NCBI RefSeq assembly: GCF_036621135.1
Contig: NZ_JAZIBG010000008.1
Location: 62,001-126,000, forward strand
Direction: 5' to 3'
Length of the DNA: 64,000 nucleotides
From: Aquincola agrisoli
GTDB lineage: Bacteria > Pseudomonadota > Gammaproteobacteria > Burkholderiales > Burkholderiaceae_C
Of the stretch, positions 1 to 7,919 are shown piece by piece. The translations under genes were made by a program, and so were the position numbers. The notes under the pieces are model-generated. The model had not been told where the DNA came from. It made no database searches and saw only the letters and a list, made by a program, of their open reading frames with translations. The first letter of the stretch is position 1. Each line of letters starts with the position of its first letter.

Positions 1-1
1 C

Positions 2-697
2 AAGGCGGAGGTGGTGCACGGCTTGTCCATGCAGGTGCGGGCCGGCGAATTCGTCGTCGTGCTCGGCCGCAACGGCGCCGGCAAGAGCACGGTGATGCAT
101 GCCATCTCCGGCCTGGTGCCCAAGCGCTCGGGCACCGTCACCTTCGCAGGGCAGGACCTGAGCGCCGCCTCGCCGCGCGAGACGGTGCTGGCCGGCATCG
201 TGCAGGTGCTCGAAGGCCACCGCGTGTTCCAGACGCTGTCGGTGGAAGACAACTTGCTGATCGGCACCTACGCCCGCGCGCCGCGCGGCGACCGCAGCAA
301 GCTCGACCGCGTCTACGCGCTGTTCCCCGAGCTGGCCGAGCGCCGCCAGCAGATGGCCTCGCGCCTGTCGGGCGGGCAGCAGCAGATCCTGGCGGTGGCG
401 CAGGGCGTGATCGGCGACCCGAAGCTGCTGATCCTCGACGAGCCCTCGGGCGGCCTGGCGCCCATCGTCATCGACCGCATCCTCGACGTGGCCTCGCAGC
501 TCTGCGCCAGCGGGCTGGCGATCCTGCTCGTCGAGCAGCTGGTGGAGAAGGCGCTGCGCCACGCGCACTACGGCTACCTGGTGGAAACCGGCCGCATCGC
601 GGCGGAAGACTTTTCGGGCGCCCTCGGCGAGGGCGACCTGCTGCAGCGCGTGTTCCTCGGCGGGCACGCGCACCACGGCGAGGAGGCCACAGCATGA
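2..697 (+). CDS. livF: Branched-chain amino acid-type ABC transporter ATPase (LivF-like), 5' end cut by the window
   Basis: This is an ATP-hydrolysing subunit of a LivF-type importer, expected at the inner membrane with LivH/LivM permeases. Seen: Walker A GRNGAGKST, a Q-loop region, the signature LSGGQQQ, and Walker B LLILDEPSGGLAP, in the usual order for a protein of about 235 aa. The frame stays open to the first base (K-A-E before the GTG at position 11), so the true start lies left of the window and only a few residues are missing. The stop overlaps the next start as ATGA, so it is translationally coupled to the cyclase gene. By context it should import the substrate of the downstream catabolic operon. 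That substrate, and any assignment to amino acids, is inference. Confidence 0.85.
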   Translation, partial: KAEVVHGLSMQVRAGEFVVVLGRNGAGKSTVMHAISGLVPKRSGTVTFAGQDLSAASPRETVLAGIVQVLEGHRVFQTLSVEDNLLIGTYARAPRGDRSKLDRVYALFPELAERRQQMASRLSGGQQQILAVAQGVIGDPKLLILDEPSGGLAPIVIDRILDVASQLCASGLAILLVEQLVEKALRHAHYGYLVETGRIAAEDFSGALGEGDLLQRVFLGGHAHHGEEATA

Positions 698-1749
698 CCG
701 AACAGACGAGATGGACGCATCGCCCGCCCGGTTCCAACTGGGGCGATTTCGGGCCCGACGACCAGTGCGGCCGGCTCAACCTCATCACGCCCGAGAAGGT
801 GCGCCAGGGCGTGGCCGAGGTGCACGAAGGCCTGGCCTTCTGCCTCAGCCTGCCGCTCGACCTGCCCGGCGGCAACGTGCTCAACCCGCGCCGCCACCCG
901 CCGGTGCTGCGGCCCACGGTGCGCAACGGCAAGCCCAACCTGAACTACCGGCTGATCGGCGACAACCCGCTGCACAACGACGTGGTGAGCGACGACCTGG
1001 CGGTGCTGCACCTGCAGTACTCCACGCAGTGGGACAGCTTCGCGCACGTGGGCCAGATGTTCGATGCCGACGGCGACGGCGTGCCCGAGCCGCGCTACTA
1101 CAACGGCTACCGCGCGGGCTACGACATCCTGGGCCCGCTGCTGGCCGAAGACGCCGGCGTGCCCGCCGCGGGCGGCATGCGCTCCACCTCGCGCGCCCAG
1201 GCGCTGGGCATCGAGCACATGGCCGAGCGCTGCGTGCAGGGCCGGGCGGTGATGATCGACCTGCACGCCCACTGCGGCGATGCGCGCGAAGCCGTGGGCT
1301 ACGACCGGCTGATGCGCGTGATCGACGCCGACCGCGTGACGGTGGAACCCGGCGACATGGTGTGCCTGCACACCGGCTTCGCGCAGGCACTCATCGGCAT
1401 GGGCGGCCAGCCCGACGCCGAGCGGCTGGAGCGCACCGGCGCCGTGCTCGACGGCCGTGACGAGCGGCTGCTGCAGTGGATCACCGACAGCGGCCTTTCG
1501 GTGCTGATCGCCGACAACTACGCGGTGGAGGCGCACCCCGCCGCGGCGCGCGACGTGTGCTGCGCGACGCTGCCGCTGCACGAGCACTGCCTGTTCAAGC
1601 TCGGCATCCACCTCGGCGAGCTGTGGCACCTGACGCCGCTGGCGCAATGGCTGCGCGCGCACGGGCGCCACCGCTTCCTGCTGACCGCGCCGCCGCTGCG
1701 GCTGCCCGGCGCCGTGGGCTCGCCGGCCACGCCCGTCGCCACCGTCTGA
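694..1749 (+). CDS. Cyclase-family metal-dependent hydrolase (kynurenine formamidase-like fold)
   Basis: This 351-aa protein belongs to the cyclase/kynurenine-formamidase fold (Pfam Cyclase). These enzymes hydrolyse amides or lactones or open rings using a divalent metal. Seen: the longer-subfamily opening SNWGDFGPDDQCGRLNLIT, the variant metal-site segment QWDSFAHVG near residue 110 in place of the classic HxGTHxDxPxH, MIDLHAH in the middle, and HEHCLFKLGIHLGELWHL near the C-terminus. The ATG overlaps the stop of the upstream ATPase by four bases. Its place at the head of a CoA-dependent catabolic operon fits opening of a cyclic ester or ring ahead of CoA activation. The substrate cannot be read from sequence. 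Confidence 0.85.
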   Translation: MTEQTRWTHRPPGSNWGDFGPDDQCGRLNLITPEKVRQGVAEVHEGLAFCLSLPLDLPGGNVLNPRRHPPVLRPTVRNGKPNLNYRLIGDNPLHNDVVSDDLAVLHLQYSTQWDSFAHVGQMFDADGDGVPEPRYYNGYRAGYDILGPLLAEDAGVPAAGGMRSTSRAQALGIEHMAERCVQGRAVMIDLHAHCGDAREAVGYDRLMRVIDADRVTVEPGDMVCLHTGFAQALIGMGGQPDAERLERTGAVLDGRDERLLQWITDSGLSVLIADNYAVEAHPAAARDVCCATLPLHEHCLFKLGIHLGELWHLTPLAQWLRAHGRHRFLLTAPPLRLPGAVGSPATPVATV

Positions 1750-1764
1750 ACCCCGGGACTCATC

Positions 1765-2535
1765 TTGCGACACGCTTCCGATACCAACGCCGTGCAGAAG
1801 GTGCTGCGCATCCTGCGCGTGATGTCCACGCCGCTGCCGCTGCGGCTGGCCGACATCGCCGCCGCGTCGGGCATCCACAAGGCCACCGCGCTGCGCCTGC
1901 TCGACACCATGATCGCCGAGGGCTTCGTGGTGCGCGACGAGGCCACCAAGCGCTACCTGCTCGGCGACGAGGCGGTGACGCTGGGCATCGCGATGCAGGG
2001 CCGCGACCACATCCGCGACCGCGCGCGGCCCAGCCTGCTGCGGCTGGCCGCGCTCACCGGCGACACGCTGCTGCTGTCGACCCGCAGCGGCATCGATTCG
2101 GTGTGCATCGACCGCGAGTTCGGCAGCTACCCGATCCGCGCGAGCTACCTTGAACTCGGCATGCGCCGCCCGCTGGGCGTGGGCGCCGGCAGCCTGGCGC
2201 TGCTGGCCTGGCTGCCCGACGACGAGGTGGACGCGGTCATCGGCCTGATCGAGCCGGCGCTGAAGAAGCGCTACCCGCGCATCAGCGCGGCGCTGCTGAA
2301 GCAGGAGGTGGCCCACTCGCGGCAGCGTGGCTATTCGCTGCTGCTCGACGTGGTGGTCGACCAGATGGGCGGCATCGGCGTGCCGGTGTTCGGCAGCGAC
2401 GGCCGGCCGGCCGCCGCCATCAGCCTGGCCGCGCTCACCACGCGCATCACCTCGCGCCTGGGCACGCTGGTGCCCGCGCTGCGCAAGGCAGGCGAGGAAC
2501 TCTCGGCCCACTATGCGCAAAAAGACGCGGCATGA
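1765..2535 (+). CDS. IclR-family transcriptional regulator
   Basis: This 256-aa IclR-type DNA-binding protein is probably the local regulator of the surrounding catabolic operon. The N-terminal winged helix spans roughly residues 8-70 (ADIAAASGIHKATALRLLDTM is the recognition region). The C-terminal effector-binding GAF-like domain follows, with the typical GVGAGSLALLAWL and GIGVPVF segments. The start chosen is TTG, because no in-frame ATG or GTG gives a full winged helix; a poor ribosome site precedes it. It lies on the same strand inside the operon, 15 bases after the cyclase gene and 10 before the thiolase-fold gene. Co-transcription and autoregulation are therefore likely. The effector is unknown. 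Confidence 0.9.
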   Translation: MRHASDTNAVQKVLRILRVMSTPLPLRLADIAAASGIHKATALRLLDTMIAEGFVVRDEATKRYLLGDEAVTLGIAMQGRDHIRDRARPSLLRLAALTGDTLLLSTRSGIDSVCIDREFGSYPIRASYLELGMRRPLGVGAGSLALLAWLPDDEVDAVIGLIEPALKKRYPRISAALLKQEVAHSRQRGYSLLLDVVVDQMGGIGVPVFGSDGRPAAAISLAALTTRITSRLGTLVPALRKAGEELSAHYAQKDAA

Positions 2536-2545
2536 GGGACGCGGC

Positions 2546-3688
2546 ATGACTTCGACATACCTCGTCGGCTCCGGCGTCACGCGCTACGGCAGCCACCCCG
2601 GCCGCAACACGGTCGACCTGATGAGCGAGGCCGCGCAGCTCGCGCTCGACGACGCCCGCCTGCAGCGCGGCGACATCGACGGCCTGGTCTGCGGCTACTC
2701 GACCACGATGCCGCACCTGATGCTGGCCACCGTGTTCGCCGAGCACTTCGGCCTGGCGCCGCGCTACGCGCATGCGGTGCAACTGGGCGGCGCCACCGGC
2801 TACGCGCTGGTGATGCTGGCGCACCTGCTGGTGGCCGGCGGCGCGGCCAAGCGCATCCTGGTGGTGGGCGGCGAGAACCGCATGACGGGCCAGAGCCGCG
2901 ACGCGTCGATCCAGGTGCTGGCGCAGGTGGGCCACCCCGAGTACGAGGTGCCGCTGGGCGCCACCATCCCCGCGTACTACGGCCTGATCGCCTCGCACTG
3001 CATGGCCGAGCACGGCCACACCGAGGCCGACTTCGCCGAGCTGGCGGTGCTGATGCGCCGCCATGCGGCCAAGCACGAAGGCGCGCAGTTCCGCACGCCG
3101 ATCACGGTGGAGGAGGTGCTGGGCTCGCGCGCCATCGCGTCGCCGCTGAAAGTGCTCGACTGCTGCCCGGTATCGGACGGTGGCTGCGCCGTCATCGTCT
3201 CCGCGACCGAGGAAGGGCCGCACCCGCTGCGCATCACCGGTGCCGCGCAGCACCACAACGCGCAGCACCTGAGCGCGATGCCCAGCCTGTCGGACTTCGG
3301 CGCCGGCGCCTGCACGGCCCGCGCGCTCGAACAGGCCGGCCGCCGGCTGGCCGACGTGGAGTACGCGGCCATCTACGACAGCTTCACCGTGACGCTGGCC
3401 ATCCTGCTGGAGGAGATCGGCCTCGCGCCGCGCGGCCGGTCGGGCCGGCTCGCGCGGGAAGGGCACTTCTCGGCCGATGGCGCGATGCCGCTCAACCTGC
3501 ACGGCGGGCTGCTGTCGTACGGCCATTGCGGCGTGGCGGGCGCGATGGCGCACCTGGTGGAAGCGCACAGGCAGATGACCGGCCGCGCCGGGACGCGCCA
3601 GGCGCGGCGTGCCGGCGTGGCGCTGCTGCACGGCGACGGCGGTGTGCTGTCGTCGCACGTCAGCCTGGTGCTGGAAGGCGCGGCATGA
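2546..3688 (+). CDS. Thiolase-fold protein lacking the nucleophilic Cys (Ltp2/SCP-x-like, probable aldolase subunit)
   Basis: This 380-aa thiolase-superfamily protein starts at an ATG preceded by GAGGGA with 6-base spacing. The position that carries the nucleophilic Cys in true thiolases reads LGGATG (residues 80-85), so it cannot follow standard thiolysis. The C-terminal loop SYGHCGVAG keeps His327, and tyrosines occur at 277 (IYDSFT) and 325. Ltp2-type retro-aldolases of steroid side-chain degradation share this Cys-less fold, use tyrosines and need a DUF35 partner. Here the DUF35 gene follows directly, overlapping by four bases. Retro-aldol cleavage of a 3-hydroxyacyl-CoA-type intermediate is therefore the favoured inference. 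A carrier or scaffold role is the alternative. Confidence 0.85.
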   Translation: MTSTYLVGSGVTRYGSHPGRNTVDLMSEAAQLALDDARLQRGDIDGLVCGYSTTMPHLMLATVFAEHFGLAPRYAHAVQLGGATGYALVMLAHLLVAGGAAKRILVVGGENRMTGQSRDASIQVLAQVGHPEYEVPLGATIPAYYGLIASHCMAEHGHTEADFAELAVLMRRHAAKHEGAQFRTPITVEEVLGSRAIASPLKVLDCCPVSDGGCAVIVSATEEGPHPLRITGAAQHHNAQHLSAMPSLSDFGAGACTARALEQAGRRLADVEYAAIYDSFTVTLAILLEEIGLAPRGRSGRLAREGHFSADGAMPLNLHGGLLSYGHCGVAGAMAHLVEAHRQMTGRAGTRQARRAGVALLHGDGGVLSSHVSLVLEGAA

Positions 3689-4068
3689 ACGACATGAACG
3701 AGAACGACGCGGGCCTGCGCTGCTGGAGCCGGCGCGGCGACGCGCTCGTCTACCAGCAGTGCGGTGCCTGCGGCCGCCGCTGGCTCTTTCGCCGCGGCTT
3801 CTGTCCGCACTGCGCCGCGCCGTCGCCCACCGAGCACCTGGCCGCCGGCGGCGGCACCGTGCGCGCCAGCACGCTGGTGCACCGGGCGCCGAGCGACGAG
3901 TTCCGTGCGCTGGCGCCCTACAGGCTGGTGCTGGTCGACCTGGACGAAGGCGTGCGCCTGATGGCGCATGCCGACCCCGCCGTGGCCATCGGCGACCGCG
4001 TGCGCGGCAGCGTGCGCCGCATCGCCGGCCGGCCGCTTCCCTTCTTCGACAAGGACCTCGCTTCATGA
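3685..4068 (+). CDS. DUF35 zinc-ribbon/OB-fold acyl-CoA-binding partner protein
   Basis: This 127-aa protein has a rubredoxin-like zinc ribbon at residues 26-43 (CGACGRRWLFRRGFCPHC, four cysteines). A short OB fold follows, with the typical LVLVDLDEGVRLM strand and a GDRVRGSVR turn. DUF35 proteins pair with thiolase-fold subunits. In Ltp2-type aldolases the OB domain helps bind the acyl-CoA, and the complex is inactive without it. The ATG overlaps the thiolase-fold stop, and its own stop overlaps the synthetase start (both ATGA), which suggests stoichiometric translation. A second in-frame ATG lies three codons downstream. Pairing with the preceding gene is strongly supported by the gene order. 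Confidence 0.9.
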   Translation: MNDMNENDAGLRCWSRRGDALVYQQCGACGRRWLFRRGFCPHCAAPSPTEHLAAGGGTVRASTLVHRAPSDEFRALAPYRLVLVDLDEGVRLMAHADPAVAIGDRVRGSVRRIAGRPLPFFDKDLAS

Positions 4069-6173
4069 CCGACGCTGCCACTTCCGCACGCCAGGCGCTG
4101 CGTGCGGCGCTGTCGCCGCGCTCCATCGCGGTGATCGGCGCCTCCGACAACGAGCACAAGATCGGCGGGCGCCCGATCGCCTACCTGGGCCGCCACGGGT
4201 ACGCTGGCGCGCTGTACCCCATCAACCCGAGCCGGCCCGAGGTGCAGGGCCTGCGCACCTATGCCGACCTGTCGGCGCTGCCCGAGGTGCCCGAGGTCGC
4301 CATCGTCGCGGTGCCGGGCGACGGCGCCATCGTGGCGGCCGACCAGTGCGCGCAGGCCGGCGTCAAGCTCGTGGTGATGATGAGCAGCGGCTTCGGCGAG
4401 GTGGATGCCGAAGGCAAGCGGCGCGAACGCGAGATGGCCGCCCGCGCCCGTGCACTGGGCATGCGCGTGGTGGGGCCCAACTCGCAGGGCCTGGCCAACT
4501 TCGGCACCGGCGCGGTGCTGAGCTTCTCGACCATGTTCACCGAGGTGGCGCCGCAGGACGGGCCGGTCGGCATCATCAGCCAGAGCGGGGCGATGAGCGT
4601 GATCCCCTACGGCCTGCTGCGCCAGCGCGGCATCGGCGTGCGGCACTCGCACGCCACTGGCAACGACTGCGACGTGACGGTGTGCGAGCTGGCCACCGTG
4701 GTGGTGGAAGACCCGGCGCTGCGCGTGCTGCTGCTGTACCTCGAAGGCGTACCCGATCCCTGGCACCTGGCCGAGGCCGCGGCCATCGCACGCGACCGCG
4801 GGCTGCCCATCGTCGCGCTCAAGTCCGGCCGCTCGGCGGCGGGGCAGGAGGCCGCGCAGTCGCACACCGGCGCGCTGGCCAGCGAAGACCGCGTGGTCGA
4901 TGCCTTCCTGCGCGAGCACGGCATCTGGCGCGTGCAGGACATGCGCGAACTGGTCGACGCGGCCGAGCTGTACCTCAAGGGCTGGAAGCCGCGCGGCCGG
5001 CGGCTGGTGGCCATCAGCAACTCGGGTGCCGTGTGCGTGCTGACGGCCGATGCGGCCAGTGCCGCCGGCATGCCGCTGGAGCCGCTGTCCGCGGGCACGC
5101 AGGCCGAGCTGCGCACCATCCTGCCGGGCTTTGCGACGACGACCAACCCGGTCGACATCACGGCCGCGCTGCTCACCAACAGCCGGCTCTTCAGCGACAT
5201 CCTGCCGCCCATCGCCCGCGACCCGGCCGCGGATGCGTTCTTCGTCGGCATCGCGGTGGCGGGCGCGGGCTACGACGTGCCTACCTTCGCGGCCGACACC
5301 GCCAGGTTCGCGCAGGCCACCGGCAAGCCCATCGTGGTGGCGGCGCCGCAGCCGAGCGTGGCCGCGGCCTTCAAGACGCATGGCCTGTCGGTCTACGCCA
5401 CCGAGGCCGAGGCCGTGGGCGCGCTGGGGCAGTACCTGTCGCATGCCGAGCTGATCGCCGCCGCGCAGGCGCGCCGGCCCGCGCTGCCGAGCCCCCCGCG
5501 CGCGGTGCGGCCGGCCGTGATGCTCGACGAGGCGCAGAGCCTGGCCTGGCTGGCCGGGCGCGGCGTGCCGGTGGCGCGCCACATGCTGTGCGCCGACGAG
5601 GCGCAGGCGCGCCGGGCATTCGAGACCCTGGGCGCCGCGCGCGTGGTGGTGAAGGGCTGCACCGGCGACGCGTCGCACAAGTCGGAGCTGGGCCTGGTGC
5701 GGCTCGGCCTGCAGAGCGCCGAGGCGGTGGCTGCCGCGTATGCCGATGTGGTGGCGGCGGCTTCCGCGGCCGGCGTGCGGCTCGGCGGCGTGCTCGTTGC
5801 CGAGATGGTGCGTGGCGAGCGCGAGCTGATGATCGGCGCGCGGCTCGACCCCGTCTTCGGCCCGGTGGTGCTGGTCGGCGACGGCGGCAAGTACGTCGAG
5901 GCGATGCCCGACGCCGAGGTGCTGCTGCCGCCCTTCGATGCCGCGCAGGTGGAGCGTGCGCTGCGCCGCCTGCGCATCGCGCCGCTGCTCGACGGCGTGC
6001 GCGGCGATCCGCCGCTCGACGTGGCCGCCTTCTGCGACGCGGCGGTGGCCGTGGGCGCCCTGATGCTCGACGACGCCGCGGGCGTCACGCAGCTCGACGT
6101 CAACCCGGTGATCGTGCGCGAGCGCGGCCAGGGGTGTGCCGCGGTGGACGCGGTGATCTTCCATTCCCGTTGA
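4065..6173 (+). CDS. Acyl-CoA synthetase, NDP-forming (acetate-CoA ligase ADP-forming family, fused subunits)
   Basis: This 702-aa enzyme forms acyl-CoA from a carboxylate, CoA and ATP, giving ADP and phosphate. An N-terminal CoA-binding Rossmann domain opens with IAVIGASDNEHKIGGRP. Succinyl-CoA-ligase-like domains follow, with the phosphohistidine segment SHTGALA near residue 268. An ATP-grasp domain fills the last 220 residues (VVVKGCTGDASHKSELGLV, then LDVNPVIV). Alpha and beta parts are fused in one chain, the usual bacterial form. It overlaps the DUF35 gene by four bases. In this operon it probably activates the imported acid before side-chain cleavage. Chain length and branching preference are unknown. 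Confidence 0.92.
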   Translation: MTDAATSARQALRAALSPRSIAVIGASDNEHKIGGRPIAYLGRHGYAGALYPINPSRPEVQGLRTYADLSALPEVPEVAIVAVPGDGAIVAADQCAQAGVKLVVMMSSGFGEVDAEGKRREREMAARARALGMRVVGPNSQGLANFGTGAVLSFSTMFTEVAPQDGPVGIISQSGAMSVIPYGLLRQRGIGVRHSHATGNDCDVTVCELATVVVEDPALRVLLLYLEGVPDPWHLAEAAAIARDRGLPIVALKSGRSAAGQEAAQSHTGALASEDRVVDAFLREHGIWRVQDMRELVDAAELYLKGWKPRGRRLVAISNSGAVCVLTADAASAAGMPLEPLSAGTQAELRTILPGFATTTNPVDITAALLTNSRLFSDILPPIARDPAADAFFVGIAVAGAGYDVPTFAADTARFAQATGKPIVVAAPQPSVAAAFKTHGLSVYATEAEAVGALGQYLSHAELIAAAQARRPALPSPPRAVRPAVMLDEAQSLAWLAGRGVPVARHMLCADEAQARRAFETLGAARVVVKGCTGDASHKSELGLVRLGLQSAEAVAAAYADVVAAASAAGVRLGGVLVAEMVRGERELMIGARLDPVFGPVVLVGDGGKYVEAMPDAEVLLPPFDAAQVERALRRLRIAPLLDGVRGDPPLDVAAFCDAAVAVGALMLDDAAGVTQLDVNPVIVRERGQGCAAVDAVIFHSR

Positions 6174-6183
6174 AAGGACAGCG

Positions 6184-7539
6184 ATGAGCAAGACCATCCG
6201 CATCGGCGCGGGCGCCGCCTGGTGGGGCGACCGCGTCGAGCCCGCACAGCTCAATGCCGAGCGCGGCGACCTGGACTACCTGTGCTTCGAGACCATGGCC
6301 GAAGCCACGGTGTCGGCCGCGCAGGTGAGGGCGCGGCGCGACCCCGGCTTCGAGGGCTACGACACCTACCTCGACGACCGCATGCGCGCGGTGCTGCCGG
6401 CCTGCATGAAGCGTGGCACCAAGATCGTCAGCAACCAGGGCTGGATCAACCCCGACGCCGCCGCCAAGCGCGTGGTGCATTGGCTGCGCGAGCTGGGCCA
6501 CACCGGCGTGAAGGTGGCGGCCGTCAACGGCAGCCTGGTCACCGACCGCGTGCTGGAGCTCACCGACCGCATCCTGGAGAACGGCGAGCCCACCGCGAGC
6601 CTGCAGCCCACGCTGATCTCGGCCGAGGCCTACCTGGGCGCCGAGCCCATCGTCGAGGCGCTGAAGGCCGGTGCGCAGATCGTCATCACCGGCCGCGTGG
6701 CCGACCCGTCGCTCTTCCTCGCGCCGATGATGTACGAGTTCGGCTGGGATCCGCTCGACCACGCCAAGGTGGCGCAGGGCAACGGCCTGGGCCACCTGAT
6801 GGAATGCGGCGCGCAGGTGACGGGCGGCTACTTCAGCGACCCCGGCTTCAAGGACGTGCCCGAGCCCTGGAACTTCGGCTTCCCGATCGCCGAGGTGCGC
6901 GAGGACGGCAGCGCCATCCTCACCAAGGTGGCCGGCACCGGCGGCGCGGTGACGCTGCAGACCGTCAAGGAGCAGATGCTCTACGAGGTGCACGACCCGG
7001 CCAACTACCTGACGCCGGACGTGGTGGTCGACTTCACCACCGCCCGGCTGGAGCAGGCGGGCCCCGACCGGGTGCTGGTGACGAACATCGGCGGCAAGCC
7101 GCGCACGCCCACGCTGAAGGTGTCGATCGGCTGCACCGAAGGCTTCATCGGCGAGGACATGTTCTTCTACGCCGGCCCCGGCGCGCTGCGCCGCGCGCAG
7201 CTCGCCCGAAAGATCCTGGAAGAGCGCTTCAAGATCGTCGGCCTGCAGGCCGAGGACTACCGGCTCGACTTCCTCGGCATGAACGCGATCCACGGCGACG
7301 CGACGCCCGCCGATGCGCCCGAGCCCTACGAGATCGCCGTGCGCGTGGCCGCACGCACCAGGACGCGCGAGGAAGCCGCCAAGGTCGGCCGCGAGGTCGA
7401 CGGCATGGCCGTCTCGGGCATCGCCCACACCGGCAAGCGCGTGCCGCACCAGGAGCGCACGCGCGAGGTGATCGGCGTGTGGTCGTCCCTCGTGCCGCGC
7501 GAACAGGTGCCGGCCTCCATCCACTACTTCGAGAGCTGA
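6184..7539 (+). CDS. AtuA-family protein, large part (DUF1446, acyclic terpene utilisation family)
   Basis: This 451-aa protein has the complete DUF1446/AtuA core. Recognisable segments are IRIGAGAAWWGDR at the start, DYLCFETMAEAT, GTKIVSNQGWINP, ITGRVADPSLFLAPM and the TGTGGAVTLQTVKEQMLYE stretch. AtuA is required for citronellol/geranyl catabolism in Pseudomonas, but the biochemical activity of this family is not well settled. The ATG is preceded by AAGGA at 6176-6180. It is followed within five bases by the small AtuA-like domain gene, so the two parts that are fused in some proteins are separate here. Its position after an acyl-CoA synthetase supports a role in a branched or isoprenoid-like acyl pathway. 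Confidence 0.88.
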   Translation: MSKTIRIGAGAAWWGDRVEPAQLNAERGDLDYLCFETMAEATVSAAQVRARRDPGFEGYDTYLDDRMRAVLPACMKRGTKIVSNQGWINPDAAAKRVVHWLRELGHTGVKVAAVNGSLVTDRVLELTDRILENGEPTASLQPTLISAEAYLGAEPIVEALKAGAQIVITGRVADPSLFLAPMMYEFGWDPLDHAKVAQGNGLGHLMECGAQVTGGYFSDPGFKDVPEPWNFGFPIAEVREDGSAILTKVAGTGGAVTLQTVKEQMLYEVHDPANYLTPDVVVDFTTARLEQAGPDRVLVTNIGGKPRTPTLKVSIGCTEGFIGEDMFFYAGPGALRRAQLARKILEERFKIVGLQAEDYRLDFLGMNAIHGDATPADAPEPYEIAVRVAARTRTREEAAKVGREVDGMAVSGIAHTGKRVPHQERTREVIGVWSSLVPREQVPASIHYFES

Positions 7540-7543
7540 ACCG

Positions 7544-7909
7544 ATGAAAGTCCTGCTGCAGCATGTGGCCCACGCCCGCTCGGGCGACAAGGGCAACACC
7601 TCGAACATCGCCGTCTTCGCCTATGCGCCGGAGCTGTATCCGCTGCTGAAGGCGCAGCTCACCGCCGAGCGCTTCAAGGCCTTCTACGGCGACGCCATCA
7701 AGGGGCGGGTGACGCGTTACGAGGCCGACAACATCGAGGCGCTCAACTTCGTCTGCGAAGGCGCGCTGGGCGGCGGCGTGTCGCGCAGCCTGTGCCTGGA
7801 CAACTACGGCAAGGCGCTGTCGGCCGCGGTGCTGGGCTTCGAGCTCGACGTGCCCGATGCGCTGCGGGTGCACCTGCGCGGACAGCCGCTGCTGCCCGCG
7901 CAGGCCTGA
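7544..7909 (+). CDS. AtuA-like ferredoxin-fold domain protein (small partner of AtuA)
   Basis: This 121-aa protein corresponds to the small ferredoxin-like-fold domain found at the C-terminus of long AtuA proteins or encoded separately. Seen: LLQHVAHARSGDKGNTSNIAVFAY at residues 4-27, a strongly conserved opening, and GALGGGVSRSLCLDNYGKALS in the second half. It begins five bases after the AtuA large-part stop, so the two are surely co-translated and probably form one complex. The catalytic or binding role is not known. The start is fixed by the conserved first strand MKVLLQHVAHARSGDKGN. Confidence 0.85.
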   Translation: MKVLLQHVAHARSGDKGNTSNIAVFAYAPELYPLLKAQLTAERFKAFYGDAIKGRVTRYEADNIEALNFVCEGALGGGVSRSLCLDNYGKALSAAVLGFELDVPDALRVHLRGQPLLPAQA

Positions 7910-7919
7910 GGAGCCTGCC

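Noticed and set aside
574..2580. Long open frame on the minus strand across the cyclase and IclR genes
   Set aside because: It is antisense to two well-supported genes, has no family match, and its Arg/His/Ala-rich composition is typical of shadow frames in high-GC DNA.
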